DNA of 64,000 nt from Muscardinus avellanarius (GCA_963383645.1 OY726558.1:182893634-182957633), one strand, 5' to 3'. Shown: positions 1-12,422, counted from the stretch's first letter. The notes: generated by a model not told the origin, from the letters alone. Program-made: numbers and translations.

Positions 1-175
1 CAAAGTTTTAAAAATCTACCAAATGACAATATCGCTTCATGAAATTATAAATAGTAAAAATACACTTGAAAGTTTGGGATGCTTAAATATGCTAAAACAT
101 AACATACTCAAAACATTGCTAATCAATAAAGATCACCAATGAAGACTGTATTTTTATTAAACACCATATAAAATT

Positions 176-190
176 ATTGCTTAAAATTTG
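176..190. repeat. Target-site duplication, left copy
   Basis: ATTGCTTAAAATTTG is repeated exactly at 407-421. The pair brackets the SINE between them, which fixes its ends and shows it arrived by retrotransposition. Confidence 0.9.
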
Positions 191-406
191 GGGGTTTGTG
201 TGTGTGGTACTGGGGTTGGAACTCAGGCGATTTCTACCTCTGGGCTACACTCTCAGGCCTATTTTATACTTTATTTGGAAACAGGATCTCACTAAGTTGC
301 TGAGAGCCTCACTCAGTAGCCGAGGCTGGCTTCAAACCCATGCAATCCTCCTGTCTCAGCCTCCCAAATGCTAGGATTACAAGCGTGCGCTACCACGCTC
401 GGCTCA
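191..406 (-). mobile_element. B1-ID SINE, type III
   Basis: Complete SINE read on the minus strand: the ID-like 3' end (GGTACTGGGG... on the plus strand) comes first and the B1-like start (GCTACCACGCTCGGC) last. Three types are used in this annotation. Type I has a CAAAATAAAAAATAAAAAATAGG middle and an ID part reading GTAGCTCAGAGGTAGAATGC. Type III has TTTCCAAATAAAGTATAAAA in the middle. Type II is type III with about 30 bp of the central region missing and a GGGCTTCCAGGAACC 3' end. A perfect 15-bp target duplication flanks this copy. Confidence 0.9.
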
Positions 407-421
407 ATTGCTTAAAATTTG
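407..421. repeat. Target-site duplication, right copy
   Basis: Exact match to 176-190. Confidence 0.9.
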
Positions 422-1425
422 ATTAAATCTTTTGCCTAGGGTAACATGTTCTTTTCTGAATATTTTACACACATTTTTCCCAGTGAAAAGCAAATTACAA
501 AAAGGAAACATACAAGTAAGAAAAACATACAGAATGTACCCCAAAGTCAAAACACATCCAGGCCTCAAATTCAAACTCTCATAGTCACTCTCTCCTCTTA
601 AATACCTGCAGCCCCTAATATCACATTAATTTTATGTGGATAACATTTCCTATGGATATTGGTTGATGAATGTTTTAAAGGCTATGGTAGCCATCTGGAG
701 GCGCATAAATGACGGTCTCCCCACCTAGAAAAGATAGGCAGCAAGTTGAGCCTTCAGGATCTGTCTCTGAATCAACCCATAAATATCCACCCAGCTCCCA
801 TTTTTAGATTGGCTCCTTATTACATCTCAGCTGAATAGTAACAAAATTCTGAATCCAGAGGACTTTCTTGCTTTGGCTCTCCTGCTCAAATATCAGTTCC
901 AAAAGGTCAGATTAAATATACCATCCTTTCAAGAAAGTCAGTACATAAGGTCGCAGGCCCCACCTTTCATTTGGAGGAGAGTATCTAACATCCTTATAAT
1001 ATATCCCGTTTTATTGAAGCTAGTCTAACTCATGTTCTATTTTCCACAATTAAAGAATTACCAAAGTGATAAAATATTCAAGAGGGAATCATGATCTTCA
1101 AACTGTGTTGTCCTGCAGGAGAAAATTATCTCTGAAAAGGTGTATCGGTATCTAAATATATTAGTTAGAAATCGGTCAAGAAACAGAATCGTATCAGGTA
1201 GTTCTACAGGGCAAAGCACAGGTATGGAATTGGGGAGGCCACACAGGCAATAGCGGGGAAACTGTACCACCTATGGGCCTGGAAAAACAGGAGAAGTTAG
1301 GGTTAACAAGACTCCACCCATCCGAATGTAGGATCATAGAGGGAGATGCTGCTCAGACAAACTAGAATGATTGAAAGATGTGACTACTTTGAGAAATCTA
1401 TTCAAACATAGAGTGGTGCATGATT
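422..1425. other. Single-copy AT-rich DNA
   Basis: No repeat family, splice-bounded exon or long open frame recognised. The minus-strand frame at 1058-1270 is short and resembles no family known to me. Confidence 0.5.
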
Positions 1426-1605
1426 GGCTAAGACTCAACAGTGACCCAGGCCTGTAATCTCAGTGGCCTGTGGGGCTGAGAAAGAAGGATCACAAGTTTG
1501 AGGCCAGCCTTCAAAAATTAGCAAGACTCTGTTTCAACATAAAAAATATAAAGGACTTGGGATTTAGCTCCATGGTAGAGCACCCTTGGGTTTAATCCCC
1601 AGTAA
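1426..1605 (+). mobile_element. B1-ID SINE, old diverged copy
   Basis: Recognised by GGCCTGTAATCTCAG near the start, GAGGCCAGCC in the middle and TTTAATCCCCAGTAAC at the end. Many substitutions and a poorly preserved first 20 bases mark it as older than most copies here. It runs into a short CA tract at 1606-1619. Confidence 0.75.
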
Positions 1606-1868
1606 CACACACACACACCAGCCAAAAGTTGAGGGTTGAGGTTGAAATTCCCTGGCTTCTGTTCATCTCTCACATGAACTGAACTGTGGCCAGTTCAAGG
1701 CATGACTTGGCTTTGATTGAATTCATCTGCAGACATAAAATAGTCTAAAACTATCTGAGATGTTTTTCTGCATTAGGGGCAGCAAAATGTTCCTGCCTCC
1801 AATTAGCCCTCCAGCTATGGGACAGTGATGTGTTTCCCTGCTTCAGAGTGGTAAGGAAGAAATAAACC

Positions 1869-1957
1869 AGGAACTAACATTTATTGAGCTCCTACTATGT
1901 TCCCCTATCTGGACTGAGTGCTTTATCAATATTACCCCATTTAATCTTATAAAAACA
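1869..1957 (-). mobile_element. MIR SINE fragment
   Basis: CTAACATTTATTGAGCTCC followed by a TACTATGT-like motif and a CCCATTTAATCTTATAAAA segment matches the reverse complement of the 3' half of MIR, an ancient mammalian tRNA-derived SINE. Only the tail third remains. Confidence 0.7.
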
Positions 1958-2624
1958 TGTATTTGTTGACAGTTCTCCCTGGGTGTCTCATCTTCACATA
2001 CATTTTAGAAGCAAAGTCACTCCCACATTTTGTTCCAGAGTTTCAAGTGAATGGACTTGAAAGATAACGATGCTATCTCCTTCCAGAATGAAGGGAAGGA
2101 TTTTATTTGATTGGATAGTTTTTGTTATGATTTTTATTATACTGGACAGTAAAAATATCTTACTCTGGGGCAAAGATCAAGCAAGTTTGCTTGTACTCCA
2201 TTACAAAAAACCTGGACTTTTTAGTAGTTGGCATTTTTCCGGGCTGTTTACCATCCTGAAGCCAACTTGGGTGGTAGTGGAACACGAAACCCAGGCTGCC
2301 TGATATGCCCCCAAGTCCTTAGTCGCTGACCCAGGAATCTTTTGTCTTCTACCATCATCCATGAAACTGCATCAGGCTAACTTATTAGCTTGCAATTAAG
2401 ACAGAATCTCAGACGCCTCAGATTTGTTGACACTAGGGATTTGGGACCAGAGTAAGGTAGAGAGGCACCTCAGACACAAAAGGAAAGAAGGCACTGGCTC
2501 TCAGTTCCCTCCTAGGCCTCCTCTGCAAGTGTCTTCTCACCTTATAATAGTCCTGGCTTCATTGGAAACCTCAAATACTAAGTATTTTTTTACTCATTTC
2601 ATATATTTTTCAAATTTATATAAA
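1958..2624. other. Single-copy DNA
   Basis: Nothing firmly assigned. GAAACCCAGGCTGCCTGA near 2285 resembles the other end of a MIR, but it lies too far from the fragment at 1869-1957 to be joined with it. Confidence 0.45.
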
Positions 2625-2660
2625 TGTGTGTGTTTGTGTGTGTGTATGTGTTTGTGCGCG
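2625..2660. repeat. (TG)n microsatellite, interrupted
   Basis: TG repeat with TT and TA interruptions, abutting the 3' end of the minus-strand SINE that follows; it probably grew from the SINE tail. Confidence 0.85.
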
Positions 2661-2829
2661 CACTATACTAGGAATTGAACCCAACCACCTCCAAGCTACA
2701 CCCTCAGCCCTTTTGATTATTTTGAAACAGGGTCTTGCTAAATTGCTGAAGCTGGCCTCCAACCTTTCAACCTCCTGTGTCAGCCTCTCAAGTAATGGGA
2801 TTACAGGTGTATGATACTACACCCAACTC
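2661..2829 (-). mobile_element. B1-ID SINE, diverged
   Basis: Plus-strand order is CTAGGAATTGAACCCAACC, CAAGCTACACCCTCAGCCC, GAAACAGGGTCTTGCTAAAT, then TGGGATTACAGGTGTATGATA. This is a type I SINE in reverse with moderate divergence. Confidence 0.85.
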
Positions 2830-2982
2830 AAATTTAAATTTACTTAAATTTTAAAATATGTGTTTATCATATACATCGTAATGTTTGGAAGTATGTATAC
2901 ATTGTGAGATGGTTAAACCCAGCTGATAATCAAGTGAGGTGCTACATTTGCTTATCATTTGTGTGGTGAGAACACTTAATAT

Positions 2983-2984
<2 letters not shown>

Positions 2985-3051
<67 letters not shown>

Positions 3052-3060
3052 CTCCCCCCC
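2985..3060. repeat. (CT)n microsatellite with C-rich end
   Basis: About 65 bp of uninterrupted CT followed by CCCCTCCCCCCCC. It sits directly against the 3' end of the SINE at 3070-3270. As a long polypyrimidine tract it could form triplex DNA. Confidence 0.95.
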
Positions 3061-3069
3061 ATTTATTAT

Positions 3070-3270
3070 GTGGTACTGGGGATGGAACCCAGGGGCTTCC
3101 TACTTCTGAGCTACACTCCCAGACCTATTTTATGTTTTTATTTGGAAACAGGGTCTCACTAAGTTGCTGAGAGCCTCACTAAGTAGCTGAGGCTGGCTTC
3201 AAACCTGCTCAATCTTCCTGTCTCAGCCTCCCAAGTACTGGAATTACAAGCATGCACCACCACACCTGGC
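3070..3270 (-). mobile_element. B1-ID SINE, type III
   Basis: GTGGTACTGGGGATGGAACC at the left and CACCACCACACCTGGC at the right define a complete reversed SINE. TTTATTTGGAAACAGGG in the middle places it in type III. No convincing target duplication survives next to the CT tract. Confidence 0.9.
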
Positions 3271-4062
3271 TCTCTTGCATTCTTTAAGAACACAATATGT
3301 CTGTATTAACTATAATCACCATTCTGTAGAGTAGGTCCCCTGAATTTAATCCATAAGTGTGCAGATGAATTTCAAAGGTCATGTAGTTAATCCAAGGTCT
3401 ATCTCCAGCCAAATCTCATTTTTCAGTGTGTATATACATGAAACATTTGCAAGAATGAGCATCTGGAAATTGCTAAAGAAAAAACAGAATTTTCTGATAG
3501 AAAAAAAAAAGGCTTTTGAACTGTTTGACAAACTGGAAATTGCCATCTCTGATAGCATTTTCACTTTGGGGTTTGGAAAGCACAGTCCCTCTTGCTCCAT
3601 AAAAAGTTGCAGTGTGCTGGGCTATGCTGCACTGTGACACTAATGTGTTCCCTGGCCTTCAGTCGGAAGACACCAGAGCTCCCACTGGAATTTTCTACAT
3701 TGAAGAGATTGCCACACTATAGAAAATTGGTTGCTATGAAAGAATAACTCAGTCTGGACTAAGGTGCTTTGCAGACCATGAAGGAAAGTGGCAGAGCTGT
3801 AAACACTAATGGGCCTTGTACAGTGGTTCCAGCCATTACAGCCAACCACTGCGGCAGATGAGCCACTTTGTATTTTATTTTATTTTTTTATCTTTACTGT
3901 CAGATGCAAGCACAATGGAAAAAAAATCCCTGGCAACCTCATTAAAAACTAATGATAAACTAATGTTATGGAATATAAGAGGAAAGGAAGATATTAGGGA
4001 AATTTAAAATGATCCTTTTATTCCAATAAAAACTTAAAAAAAAATCTCAAATGAGATGCTAG
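3271..4062. other. Single-copy DNA
   Basis: A plus frame of 92 codons at 3359-3637 overlaps a minus frame of 73 codons. Neither resembles a known protein and the stretch is low-complexity, so I treat both as chance. Confidence 0.45.
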
Positions 4063-4247
4063 GCTAGGCATGGTAGCACAGGCCTATAATCCCAGTACTT
4101 AGGAGGCTGAGACAGGAGGGTACAGGTTTGCAGTGAGCCTCAGAAACTTAGTGAAGCCTTCTGCCATTTAGTGAACTCCTATTTCAAAATAAAAAATGTT
4201 GGGGGTATACCTCAGAGGTACAATGCCCCTCGGTTCAGTCTCCAGTA

Positions 4248-4250
<3 letters not shown>
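4063..4250 (+). mobile_element. B1-ID SINE, type I
   Basis: GCTAGGCATGGTAGCACAGG start, CCCAGTACTTAGGAGGCTGA, then the ID part GGGGGTATACCTCAGAGGT and TCTCCAGTACTACAC. Complete, moderately diverged, with a CA microsatellite in place of the A-tail. Confidence 0.9.

Positions 4251-4291
<41 letters not shown>
4249..4291. repeat. (CA)n microsatellite
   Basis: About 42 bp of pure CA that continues straight out of the SINE 3' end AGTACTACACAC. Confidence 0.95.
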
Positions 4292-4297
<6 letters not shown>

Positions 4298-5798
4298 CAC
4301 AGTTGTTTAACTCTTTATTATAAAGGATAATTGGGAATGTATAAATGAGAAACCTGAATTCCCTTAATAGACATTAAGTATCTGATGTTGTTCCATAAGG
4401 CAATATGAATGTGTAGGAGTGATAAGAGCAAACAATGTCAGATTTGAATATCAAAATCCATGTTATGTCTTGAAAAGTTAAAAAAAATAGAACATTAAGT
4501 CATATCTAGAGCTTCTAAAATCCTAACCTTTGAAATATGAAGATTGTCCTCTACTTAATTTTGATTCGGTGACAGACACAAAAAGGCAAGGTCCATATAC
4601 ATGAATATTACCTGTCACATGTAAATAAACTATATAAATATATATGCATATATACATATATGCATCCATGCATACACACATATATAATTACCTAATTAGA
4701 GTAAGTTCTAATTAAACATTATTCTATAAGAAAAGCTACTTATTCTGATTGCCTGTCTTGAATGCCAGGATCTTTACTGAGATCATCAGGTAAAATCCTA
4801 CCAGTCCTATTGTAACAATCCAAACAGATCTATAAGAATTACCTGAGTAGGTTCTCTAACAGTTTATGAAGCTATGAAAGATTTCATGGAAAATGATTGA
4901 ATGCATATGGTAAAAGGCTCGAATTCAGTTTTACTAATCAGTTAAATTATACACTGACACTGAATTACTTAATTCAGTTATTTGATGGGAAAGTTACTTA
5001 AAATATTCCCATTTCCTCCTAAGAAACATAATAGGAAAAGAAAAGTATCTTTAACATTACTGGGGGTTAAATAACCCAAACAAAGTGTTTGACAGGCATC
5101 TAGTTTTAAATTTGGGGCCTACTAATCATGCATATCATGGAAAATAGACTTTCTCTTCCCTGAGGATCAGTGAATACCCTTAGCAATGTAAGAAGCCATG
5201 GGTGAGAGCTACGGTTCTTCTCTTTTGATCTGTGGGTTCTGCTTACCATATTCTGAGTCCTTCATAAGGTTCTTATTCCACCATCCATGGGGGTCAGATG
5301 CCTTCCAGCATCAAGCTGAGATTTCTCAAATGTTATCTGCAATATCTCAGAAGTTCACATTTCAATATCCAGTCTTTGTCTCCCATGGTAAATGATCTTC
5401 CAACTCCCCTCCAAAGTGCTCTTCTGAATGCCTGCCAAAGATTACTCATGTCCCAGAAAATGGCTTCTCTGGACGCTGGCACTGGGCAGCTTCCTGTTCC
5501 TCTCCAAGGGCTCAGATCTTGACATCTCTCCTTGCTGCCAGATCTGTGTCCTAAGCTTGGCTTAGTCGCAGGGATGGAGGGAACTTGATTCCAGGATAGT
5601 TCTGGGCAGAGGAGTCACCTCTGAGTTTGTCATTGCTGAAAAGAACCACTGATTGTGTGGCAAGAAATTCACTTGTCCAGCTCCACTGAACATCCACCTG
5701 GTCACAGCAGCTAAGGGACCCCACTTTGTATGAATTTCATTCCTGAAATTTCAGACACCATGGCGGCCCCTTCCTAACCTCTCCCCATAAGCAGCAAA
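4292..5798. other. Single-copy AT-rich DNA
   Basis: Includes a TATATA/CATATA-rich patch at about 4630-4690. Overlapping short plus-strand frames at 5198-5522 have no family resemblance. No exon signature seen. Confidence 0.45.
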
Positions 5799-6012
5799 CA
5801 GCTATCTAGTGCTTTCTATAGGCTTGCCTTTGTTCTAAGCACTTCATGTTTAATAAGTCAATCTTGGACAGCAAGACTATAAAGTAGAATTTAGTATTTC
5901 TGCCATTTTATAGATGGGGAATTGTAGGCACAGAGAAGTTGGATTGATTACCCAGGACGTGGCTCGCAAGTAAGTCAGCAGCTGAGCAGGGATCCTAACA
6001 TTCTGCTTCCTT
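5799..6012 (-). mobile_element. MIR SINE
   Basis: Nearly full-length reversed MIR: TTCTAAGCACTTCATGTTTA, then CATTTTATAGATGGGGAA, GGCACAGAGAAGTTGGATTG, ACCCAGGACGTGGCTCGCAA and CAGCAGCTGAGCAGGGATCC. These follow the consensus order of the element's reverse complement. Confidence 0.8.
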
Positions 6013-6831
6013 TCAAAAGGTACCATAAACTCATATTTATATGATCATTATAAGCACTACTTAATACTGGCCATTATTAACTCTGAAGTGCTAATTGTTG
6101 GCATATATGAATTTACAACCACAAAAAGAGAAAAGCTAAAAAGTGCAAAAGAAATATTCTGGACATGACATTTGAAATAACTAACTGGGAATAAAGTCGT
6201 TTATCTTATAGCAGCCCCCTCTAAAACAAGAATAAATACAAGATGCAAAAGACTAAAAAAGCAGGCAGCAGTACATTTTATGCTTTCTGTTGGCAGAAGT
6301 AGAAAATACAGGATAAGCAACTATTTTGTGAAATATTCTTAGGAGAATTATGAGTACCTTTAGAAATTACTCCAACATAAGTCAGTGCTGGATATCTTGA
6401 TTAATACTGCCATCTAATGCCCAATGGAGAAATCCAAATTTAGTTTAGACTTTGAATGTCTCAGCTTTGTCCTCCAGCATTACTTATGGAGAGGGCAGCA
6501 CGAATCGTGTTATCAGCTAAGACCCTGTAACTGCATCAATCATTGGGAGATAAATTTCAGAAAGCAATAAGAGACTTGGGCTCTTTAATATTACAGTCTC
6601 ACTTCGGGCAACTTTAGTTTTGGCAAATGGTGGCATGGTCATTATAAAAGCTGATTTCATTATGACTTCCCACACTATATAAGATAAACATCACAAAGCA
6701 GTGACAGTAAAACCTTATTGCTATAACCACTATTTATTTTGGTTTATTTTTAAATTGCTATATATTTTTCAGGTTATTTCCTCTAGCTTCTTCTTGAAAA
6801 GTAGACTAAAATGTGTACTAAACACTCTCTT
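6013..6831. other. Single-copy AT-rich DNA
   Basis: No repeat or coding signature recognised. Confidence 0.45.
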
Positions 6832-7030
6832 AGCCGGGCATGGTGATGCACACTTGTAATCCCAGCACTTGGAAAGGCTGAGACTGGAGGATCGCAGGTT
6901 CACGGCCAGCCTCAGCTACTTTGTGAGGCCTCCACAACTTAGTGAGACCGTTTCAAAATACAGGATAAAAAAAATAAGGTTCAGAGTGTAGCTCAGAGGT
7001 GGAATGCCCCTTGGTTCAATCTCCATTACC
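6832..7030 (+). mobile_element. B1-ID SINE, type I
   Basis: AGCCGGGCATGGTGATGCAC start, CAGCCTCAGCTACTTTGTGA middle, AGAGTGTAGCTCAGAGGTGG in the ID part, TCTCCATTACC end and an A-tail to 7045. Complete and fairly well preserved. Confidence 0.92.
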
Positions 7031-7045
7031 GAAAAAAAAAAAAAG

Positions 7046-7406
7046 ATAAAGAAGTTAATAAAAACCAAAAGTATGACAATGAAACCAGCCATTCAATAAA
7101 CTAAAAGAATACAGACTAGTCTCACATTCGTGTACCTGTATTAATGTAATTTTTAAATTTTTTACTCTCCTGGATAATTCTTGATACTTGAAAATTATTT
7201 CCTGATATAAGTGTATAGAGTAACCCCAAATTAACAAATTTTAGCTAGAATATGAAAGATAAAAAGGAAAGATTATCTGCTGTAATTTCTACACTAATAA
7301 GTTAAAGAAACTTGACTCCCAAAAGCTCCTAGAGTTTTTGCTTATTTCATGTTAAATTTAAAATAGTCTATATATTACTGTACTTCTATAATAAAAGCAC
7401 TGGCTA
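7046..7406. other. Single-copy AT-rich DNA
   Basis: Nothing recognised beyond a short minus-strand frame (7055-7237) of no known family. Confidence 0.4.
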
Positions 7407-7727
7407 CAGATTGAGTATCCCTTACCTGAAATGCTCATGACAAGAACTGTTTCATAATTTGGATTCTTGGGGATAACGAAATATTTTATATACATAATTA
7501 GATGTCTTGGGGCTGTGACCCAATTCTAGACACAAATTCAGTGTTTTTATATATCATATACACATAGTCTGAAAATTCCATGTGACATTTTTAATAATTT
7601 GGTACATAAAACAAAGTTTCATATTGTAGAGCTTTCTACAATGGCAGCATATTGATACCTGGAAAAGTGAATTTTAGAGCATTTTGGACTTCATACTTCT
7701 GGATTAATGATAATCAACCTATAATAG
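7407..7727. mobile_element. Short mariner/Tigger-type DNA transposon (MITE)
   Basis: The left end (TTGAGTATCCCTTACCTGAA) and the reverse complement of the right end (TTGATTATCATTAATCCAGA) form imperfect terminal inverted repeats about 320 bp apart. The pattern 'GAGTATCCCTTA...GAAATGC' is typical of internally deleted TcMar elements of placental mammals. No transposase frame remains. The exact subfamily is not resolved. Confidence 0.55.
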
Positions 7728-7810
7728 TATTTTTAATGTGATTTCCAAAAATTATATCCTCATTCTTGTCAACAAGGCTGAACAATTCTTAGATAACTAT
7801 TTCTATAAAA

Positions 7811-7812
<2 letters not shown>

Positions 7813-7857
<45 letters not shown>
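7813..7857. repeat. (TA)n microsatellite
   Basis: About 45 bp of alternating TA, self-complementary and able to extrude as a cruciform. Confidence 0.95.
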
Positions 7858-7860
<3 letters not shown>

Positions 7861-8297
7861 TAGAAATGTGTGGTCTTAAAGTTCATTGGATCTTTTAACT
7901 TCCCTAAAGCAAGTATGCTTCAGTTGTAATAACTTAGCTATAAGTAGACCATCAGTTAATTAGTTTCACAAGGACAGTCCCACACCATCAGCAGGTCTAA
8001 GATGTGGCCCCACCCAGAGCCCCTTTGGCATGCAGAAGGACAAGTAGGGTGGGTTTCAGGGCCAGAACAGAGGACTCTAGACAGAAGGTGAGCTTGCCGT
8101 AGTATATCCACCAGGCTTCTTCCCTCTTCCTTTGCCCTCAGCTCTGATTCCCTTGTTGCCCTTCTAAGTCTGTTTTTTGAAGGACAGAAAATCATTTAGG
8201 ACTAGACCTAGCCCTAGATAAAGGCTAATTATATCTTATGACATTTATACAAGTATCTAGGGGATAAAAATGATACCTAAGCAAGAGAGAGAGAGAA
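7858..8297. other. Single-copy DNA
   Basis: Higher GC than its surroundings at about 7990-8130. An 80-codon minus frame (7956-8195) contains no recognisable domain. Confidence 0.4.
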
Positions 8298-8469
8298 GTG
8301 CTAGGAATTGAGCCATGTGAAGTCTACCTCTGATCTATACCTCCAGACCTATTTTATTTGAAACAGGATCTCACTAAGTTAGAGCACTGGCCTCAAACCT
8401 ATATCTTCTCATCTCAGCCTCCCAAGTACTGGGATCTTAGATTATAGGCATGTTTCACCACACCCAACT
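8298..8469 (-). mobile_element. B1-ID SINE, diverged, internally shortened
   Basis: GTGCTAGGAATTGAGCCATG start and TTTCACCACACCCAAC end. About 25 bp is missing between ACTAAGTT and GGCCTCAAACC. A short GA tract precedes it. Confidence 0.8.
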
Positions 8470-8500
8470 TTAAAAGGTTTTTTGAGTCTTGTGTTTTGGG

Positions 8501-8526
8501 GTGTGTGTGTGTGTGTGTGTGTGTGT
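8501..8526. repeat. (GT)n microsatellite
   Basis: Pure GT tract joined to the 3' end of the next reversed SINE. Confidence 0.95.
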
Positions 8527-8725
8527 TACTGGGGGTGGAACCCAAGGGCATTCTACGTCCACACTACACCCCCAGCCCTAACTTTTTTTAATTCTTTATT
8601 TTGAAACAGGGTCTCACTGAGTTGCAAAGGGCCTCACTAAGTAGTTGAGGCTGGCTGTGAACCACAACCCTCCAGTCTCAGCCTCCCAAATGCTGGGAAT
8701 ACAAACATGTGCCACCACACCCTGC
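8526..8725 (-). mobile_element. B1-ID SINE, type I
   Basis: GTTACTGGGGGTGGAACCCA start, ACTACACCCCCAGCCCTAAC, TTTATTTTGAAACAGGGTCT and GTGCCACCACACCCTGC end. Complete reversed copy. Confidence 0.92.
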
Positions 8726-9657
8726 AACACTTTTTAATAAAAAAAAATTGTCCAATTCGTAAACCAAGTAGCTACTCTCAGAAGAGCAAGTGGTTTGTGT
8801 CCACTCAACCTCTACTGTTCAAATCAGTTCATGTTTGGCACAGCCAACATCACTTACTTGCTGGATTATTGGGAATTGAGTACAAAGTAAAGGAAACAGT
8901 TTAACTTGACATTAATTAATATAATGCTGCTAAGAGCAATTTAGCTTGCTGGTTTCAAGACCAAAATTCTGCGAGATTTAACGTTCTGGTAGGAAGCACT
9001 TCTAAGCAATTTTCTGCAACTCTATGTGGAATTTGTAAAATAAAGAACTAACATTATTATAATGATGCCTAGGAACAAAGGACGATGGGAAAGAGGCAGA
9101 CATTCATCCGGACAGAGATAAATAACAAGCAAAGTAAACTACTGTATTAACTGGATACTTGTTATACATGAACTAAGCCATCTCACTCCTATTTATACAT
9201 AAAGCATAATGTAAGAGGAAAAACAACTGTACTGGAATGCATTCAAATGAGCACAATAGTAGTTACCAGGGAAAAATGATTTTGATTGTATCATTAAATT
9301 TAAAACATTCACTTTAGGCACTGAACACAGCCCTCAAGTGGGCCTTTTATCACTGGCTTAATGTGAAGAGTGCAAGACAAAAAAAAAATTGCAAGCTAAT
9401 GTGTTTAGCCTCTTAGGCTCTCTTCACTCTGGTTGGAATATTGAAAATACTCAGAAAAAAAAAATAGTGGCATTGCATCCCTCAGCTACAAGAACAATGT
9501 GAAAAAAGAATTAAAGAATGGAAAGAAAGCTCCATTGATCTCACTAGAGATTAATTTCAATAAATCTTATTAACAATTTAAAATAAAATAACCTGGACAC
9601 AGAAGAAAGAATAAAGAAAAGAGGATTTTCTGTCTGCACAGGTTGTGAATTTCTTAC
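8726..9657. other. Single-copy AT-rich DNA
   Basis: No repeat or exon recognised. Several A-runs (9380, 9458) are present. Confidence 0.4.
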
Positions 9658-9857
9658 CTTTTTTTTTTTTTTTTTTTTTAACTGGGCTGACACAAGGGCA
9701 TTCTACCTCCAGCTCTTTTTTATTTTTATCTTGAAATGGGATCTCACGAAGTTGCTGTGGGACTCGCCAAGTTGCTGAGGCTGGTCTCAAACCTGCCATC
9801 TTCTTGCTATCCTCCTCCAAGTACTGGGATTACAGGCATACACTACCACACCCAGCT
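9658..9857 (-). mobile_element. B1-ID SINE, type I, with long poly(T)
   Basis: A 19-20 nt T run (poly(A) of the insert) is followed by ACTGGGCTGACACAAGGGCA, ATCTTGAAATGGGATCTCAC and CACTACCACACCCAGC. The ID part is shortened by an internal deletion. Confidence 0.88.
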
Positions 9858-12422
9858 AGGTTAGATTTTTTTTTGAAAAACAAACTAAAGGATAGGTAAC
9901 TTGAAAAGTTCTGTTCCCTGAGTCATTTGCCATGAATTAAAATGTACAGTGGAACTTGGCGTTAAGCAATAATTGCCCATGTTTTGAAAAAAATTATCTC
10001 TTTTTTCCTGATTTTTCTGTCCAAAGATAAATACTGGCCCAATTGTTAAGGTAGACCATTTGTTTTTATTTAGGGTTGTCGTTTTTCTTGTCCTTATTTC
10101 AAGTACTTTTATTGGCACATTATAGTCTCATGTCATACTATAGTTCAGTGATAGTGACATGCACACAGCACTTGGTGGGTAGACCACTGTGTGCAGTGAT
10201 GCCTAATCTTTGTCTTAGTCACTGTCTCTGAATATCAATCACCTTGAGAATCCAATGTTCTCCCCCCAAAAAATCTACATACCTTTTTTGTGCATTTTTA
10301 ATGTTCTTGTATTTCTCATGGCCTATCACAGTGTGCTATTTATTTTAGCTACTTAATAAGCACCTATTAAGTTTAAAAATAAAGACGAATAGAATTTACC
10401 AGTAGATTGAAGCTGAAAACTACAGAGATTAGTCGTTCTAAATGATACCAGTAAAGACAGGTGACAGTAAAGATAATGAGCCAAAGAGCAGCTCAGTACA
10501 GATCCAGGCTGTTCGGAAGCGAGTTCATGTCAGAGTTAGATCATATTTTTCTTCTGTGTGCAACAGAACTTTGTTGAATTCCTGAGGGGTAAAATTTGAT
10601 AGTCAGGAAAATTTGCTTTTCTAGCATGCAACCGTACAGTAAAAGCATCATGACAGAGCTCAAATAGTAGAATATTGATCACGAGAACTAGACTGTAGTT
10701 TAAGTTCCTTTCATAACAAGCCATGTGATATTTGCGTACATTACCAATCTGCATTTCAGTCTTCTCACCAGCAGAATGTAAAGGAAGGAATAAATCCTAT
10801 AGTAGACACCATGGGCTCCCATCATGGTAGAGAGCAAAAAAAAAGCGCCACATAATTTTTAGTTGGACCCAGAAAGAGGTGAAGCCTGTCTCTCCATTCT
10901 ACCCCTGTGACTGCCTTTGACCAGGAGGGTATAGTAGACAAGACTCTATGCATGCCCCTAGTGTCAAGTCTCAAAAAGCTTTGCAGCTTCCATTCTTGCC
11001 CTGAGAATTCTTCCACCCTGTGAACAAGCCTGCACCATCTTTATGGACTATGATTCAGCAAACGTTTACCATAAAGAGTCACGTGGTAAATACTTTAAGC
11101 TTTAGGGACCACACCGTCTCTGGCAGAATTACTCAACCCTGCCCTTTTAGTGATAAAGAAAATGCAGAGAAAAACAACAAACAATTATACTTCAATAAAA
11201 TGCATTTACAAAAACAAGCAACATATTGGATTTGCTCCATGTACTGTGCTTTATCTCCCTATGACAGATCATGGGAAATGATGTAGAAAGGCCATAGCCA
11301 CCCAGCTGTCTCAGCCATGCCAGCTGAGGCCACAGTTGAGAACAACGAAAGCTCAAAGACCTAAAGGATTGTCCAGCTGAGGCCCACCAAATGGCCTGCC
11401 TGAAGAAATCTTTAAAAGAAATAGCCGTAGCTTTAAGCCTCTGAGTGATTTTTTTATGCTGCAAACTATAAAAGTTTCACAATTCCAATCTTCTTTATCA
11501 GCCTCACGTATCCATTTTCCTGCCGCTGTAGGGTTGGTTGCTGAGGTCCCAAAGCAGCCCTGGCTTCAGAACACTCCCTTACCTGGGAGATACTCTGCCC
11601 CCAAGCAGTACACAGTAAATGATGGACAGGGAGGACAACAGGTCATACCTCTGCCTAGAAGCGAGACCGCTCTGTGGTGCAGCTGGGATCCACGGGTCCC
11701 CTCTGGGAGGCGAGCTGCCATCTGAAATGTTCTCGCTTGCCTAGCTTCCTTCCTGTCTTCTTTCATCTCTCACCTCCAGTCTGTCTGCAGTGTGCCTTGT
11801 AATAAGCCATCGGCACAAAAACACCATCTCCGGTTCTGCTTTTAGGAAAACTAAGACCATTTCAATAATTCTTCTGCTTTTTATCATAATCAGGAATCGA
11901 CTTGGGATAAAAAGCTGAAATGCCAATGTGTAAGACAATGTAATAAGCCACAAAAACAAGAACAAAAAAAAAAGACCTGCACAGACTCCAAGTAGAGGAC
12001 AGAGGAATGTGATCTATCAGGACTCCAGAGTGCCTGGTGAGCATCTAGAGGGGTTAAGAGGAGAAACAAAGGCAGAATTCCTTAGAAAAAAATGTACAAC
12101 CCTGATCATCTTATTCCACTGAACACCATTGCATTATGGTTAGCTAAATCAATTAAACTTTTGACATATATGTATCATATTGTTAAAAACCTATTTCATT
12201 GGACATAATCCCAGTATCATGCTAAAATGTCAGTTCTAAACTCCATCTTCTTCATCTTAATTTCTACACTCACTGAAAAAAGCCAACTTGTCCACCACCC
12301 ATGCTAATGAATTCATGCACACAAATTACATTCAAATAACCAGTGAACAGCGATTTATAAACATATCTATTATTAATATTCAAACAATCTTCTCTGTATT
12401 TGAATGATAGAAAAAAAGAAAG
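9858..12422. other. Long single-copy stretch
   Basis: 2.5 kb without a recognised repeat. The part at 11300-11800 is less AT-rich and carries overlapping short frames on both strands (for example 11456-11725 plus and 11566-11766 minus). None shows a domain, codon bias or splice context that I would defend. Confidence 0.4.

Noticed and set aside
2985..3060. Regular short repeats that could suggest an array
   Set aside because: Dinucleotide microsatellite; no spacer-repeat architecture. No CRISPR-like array exists in the window.
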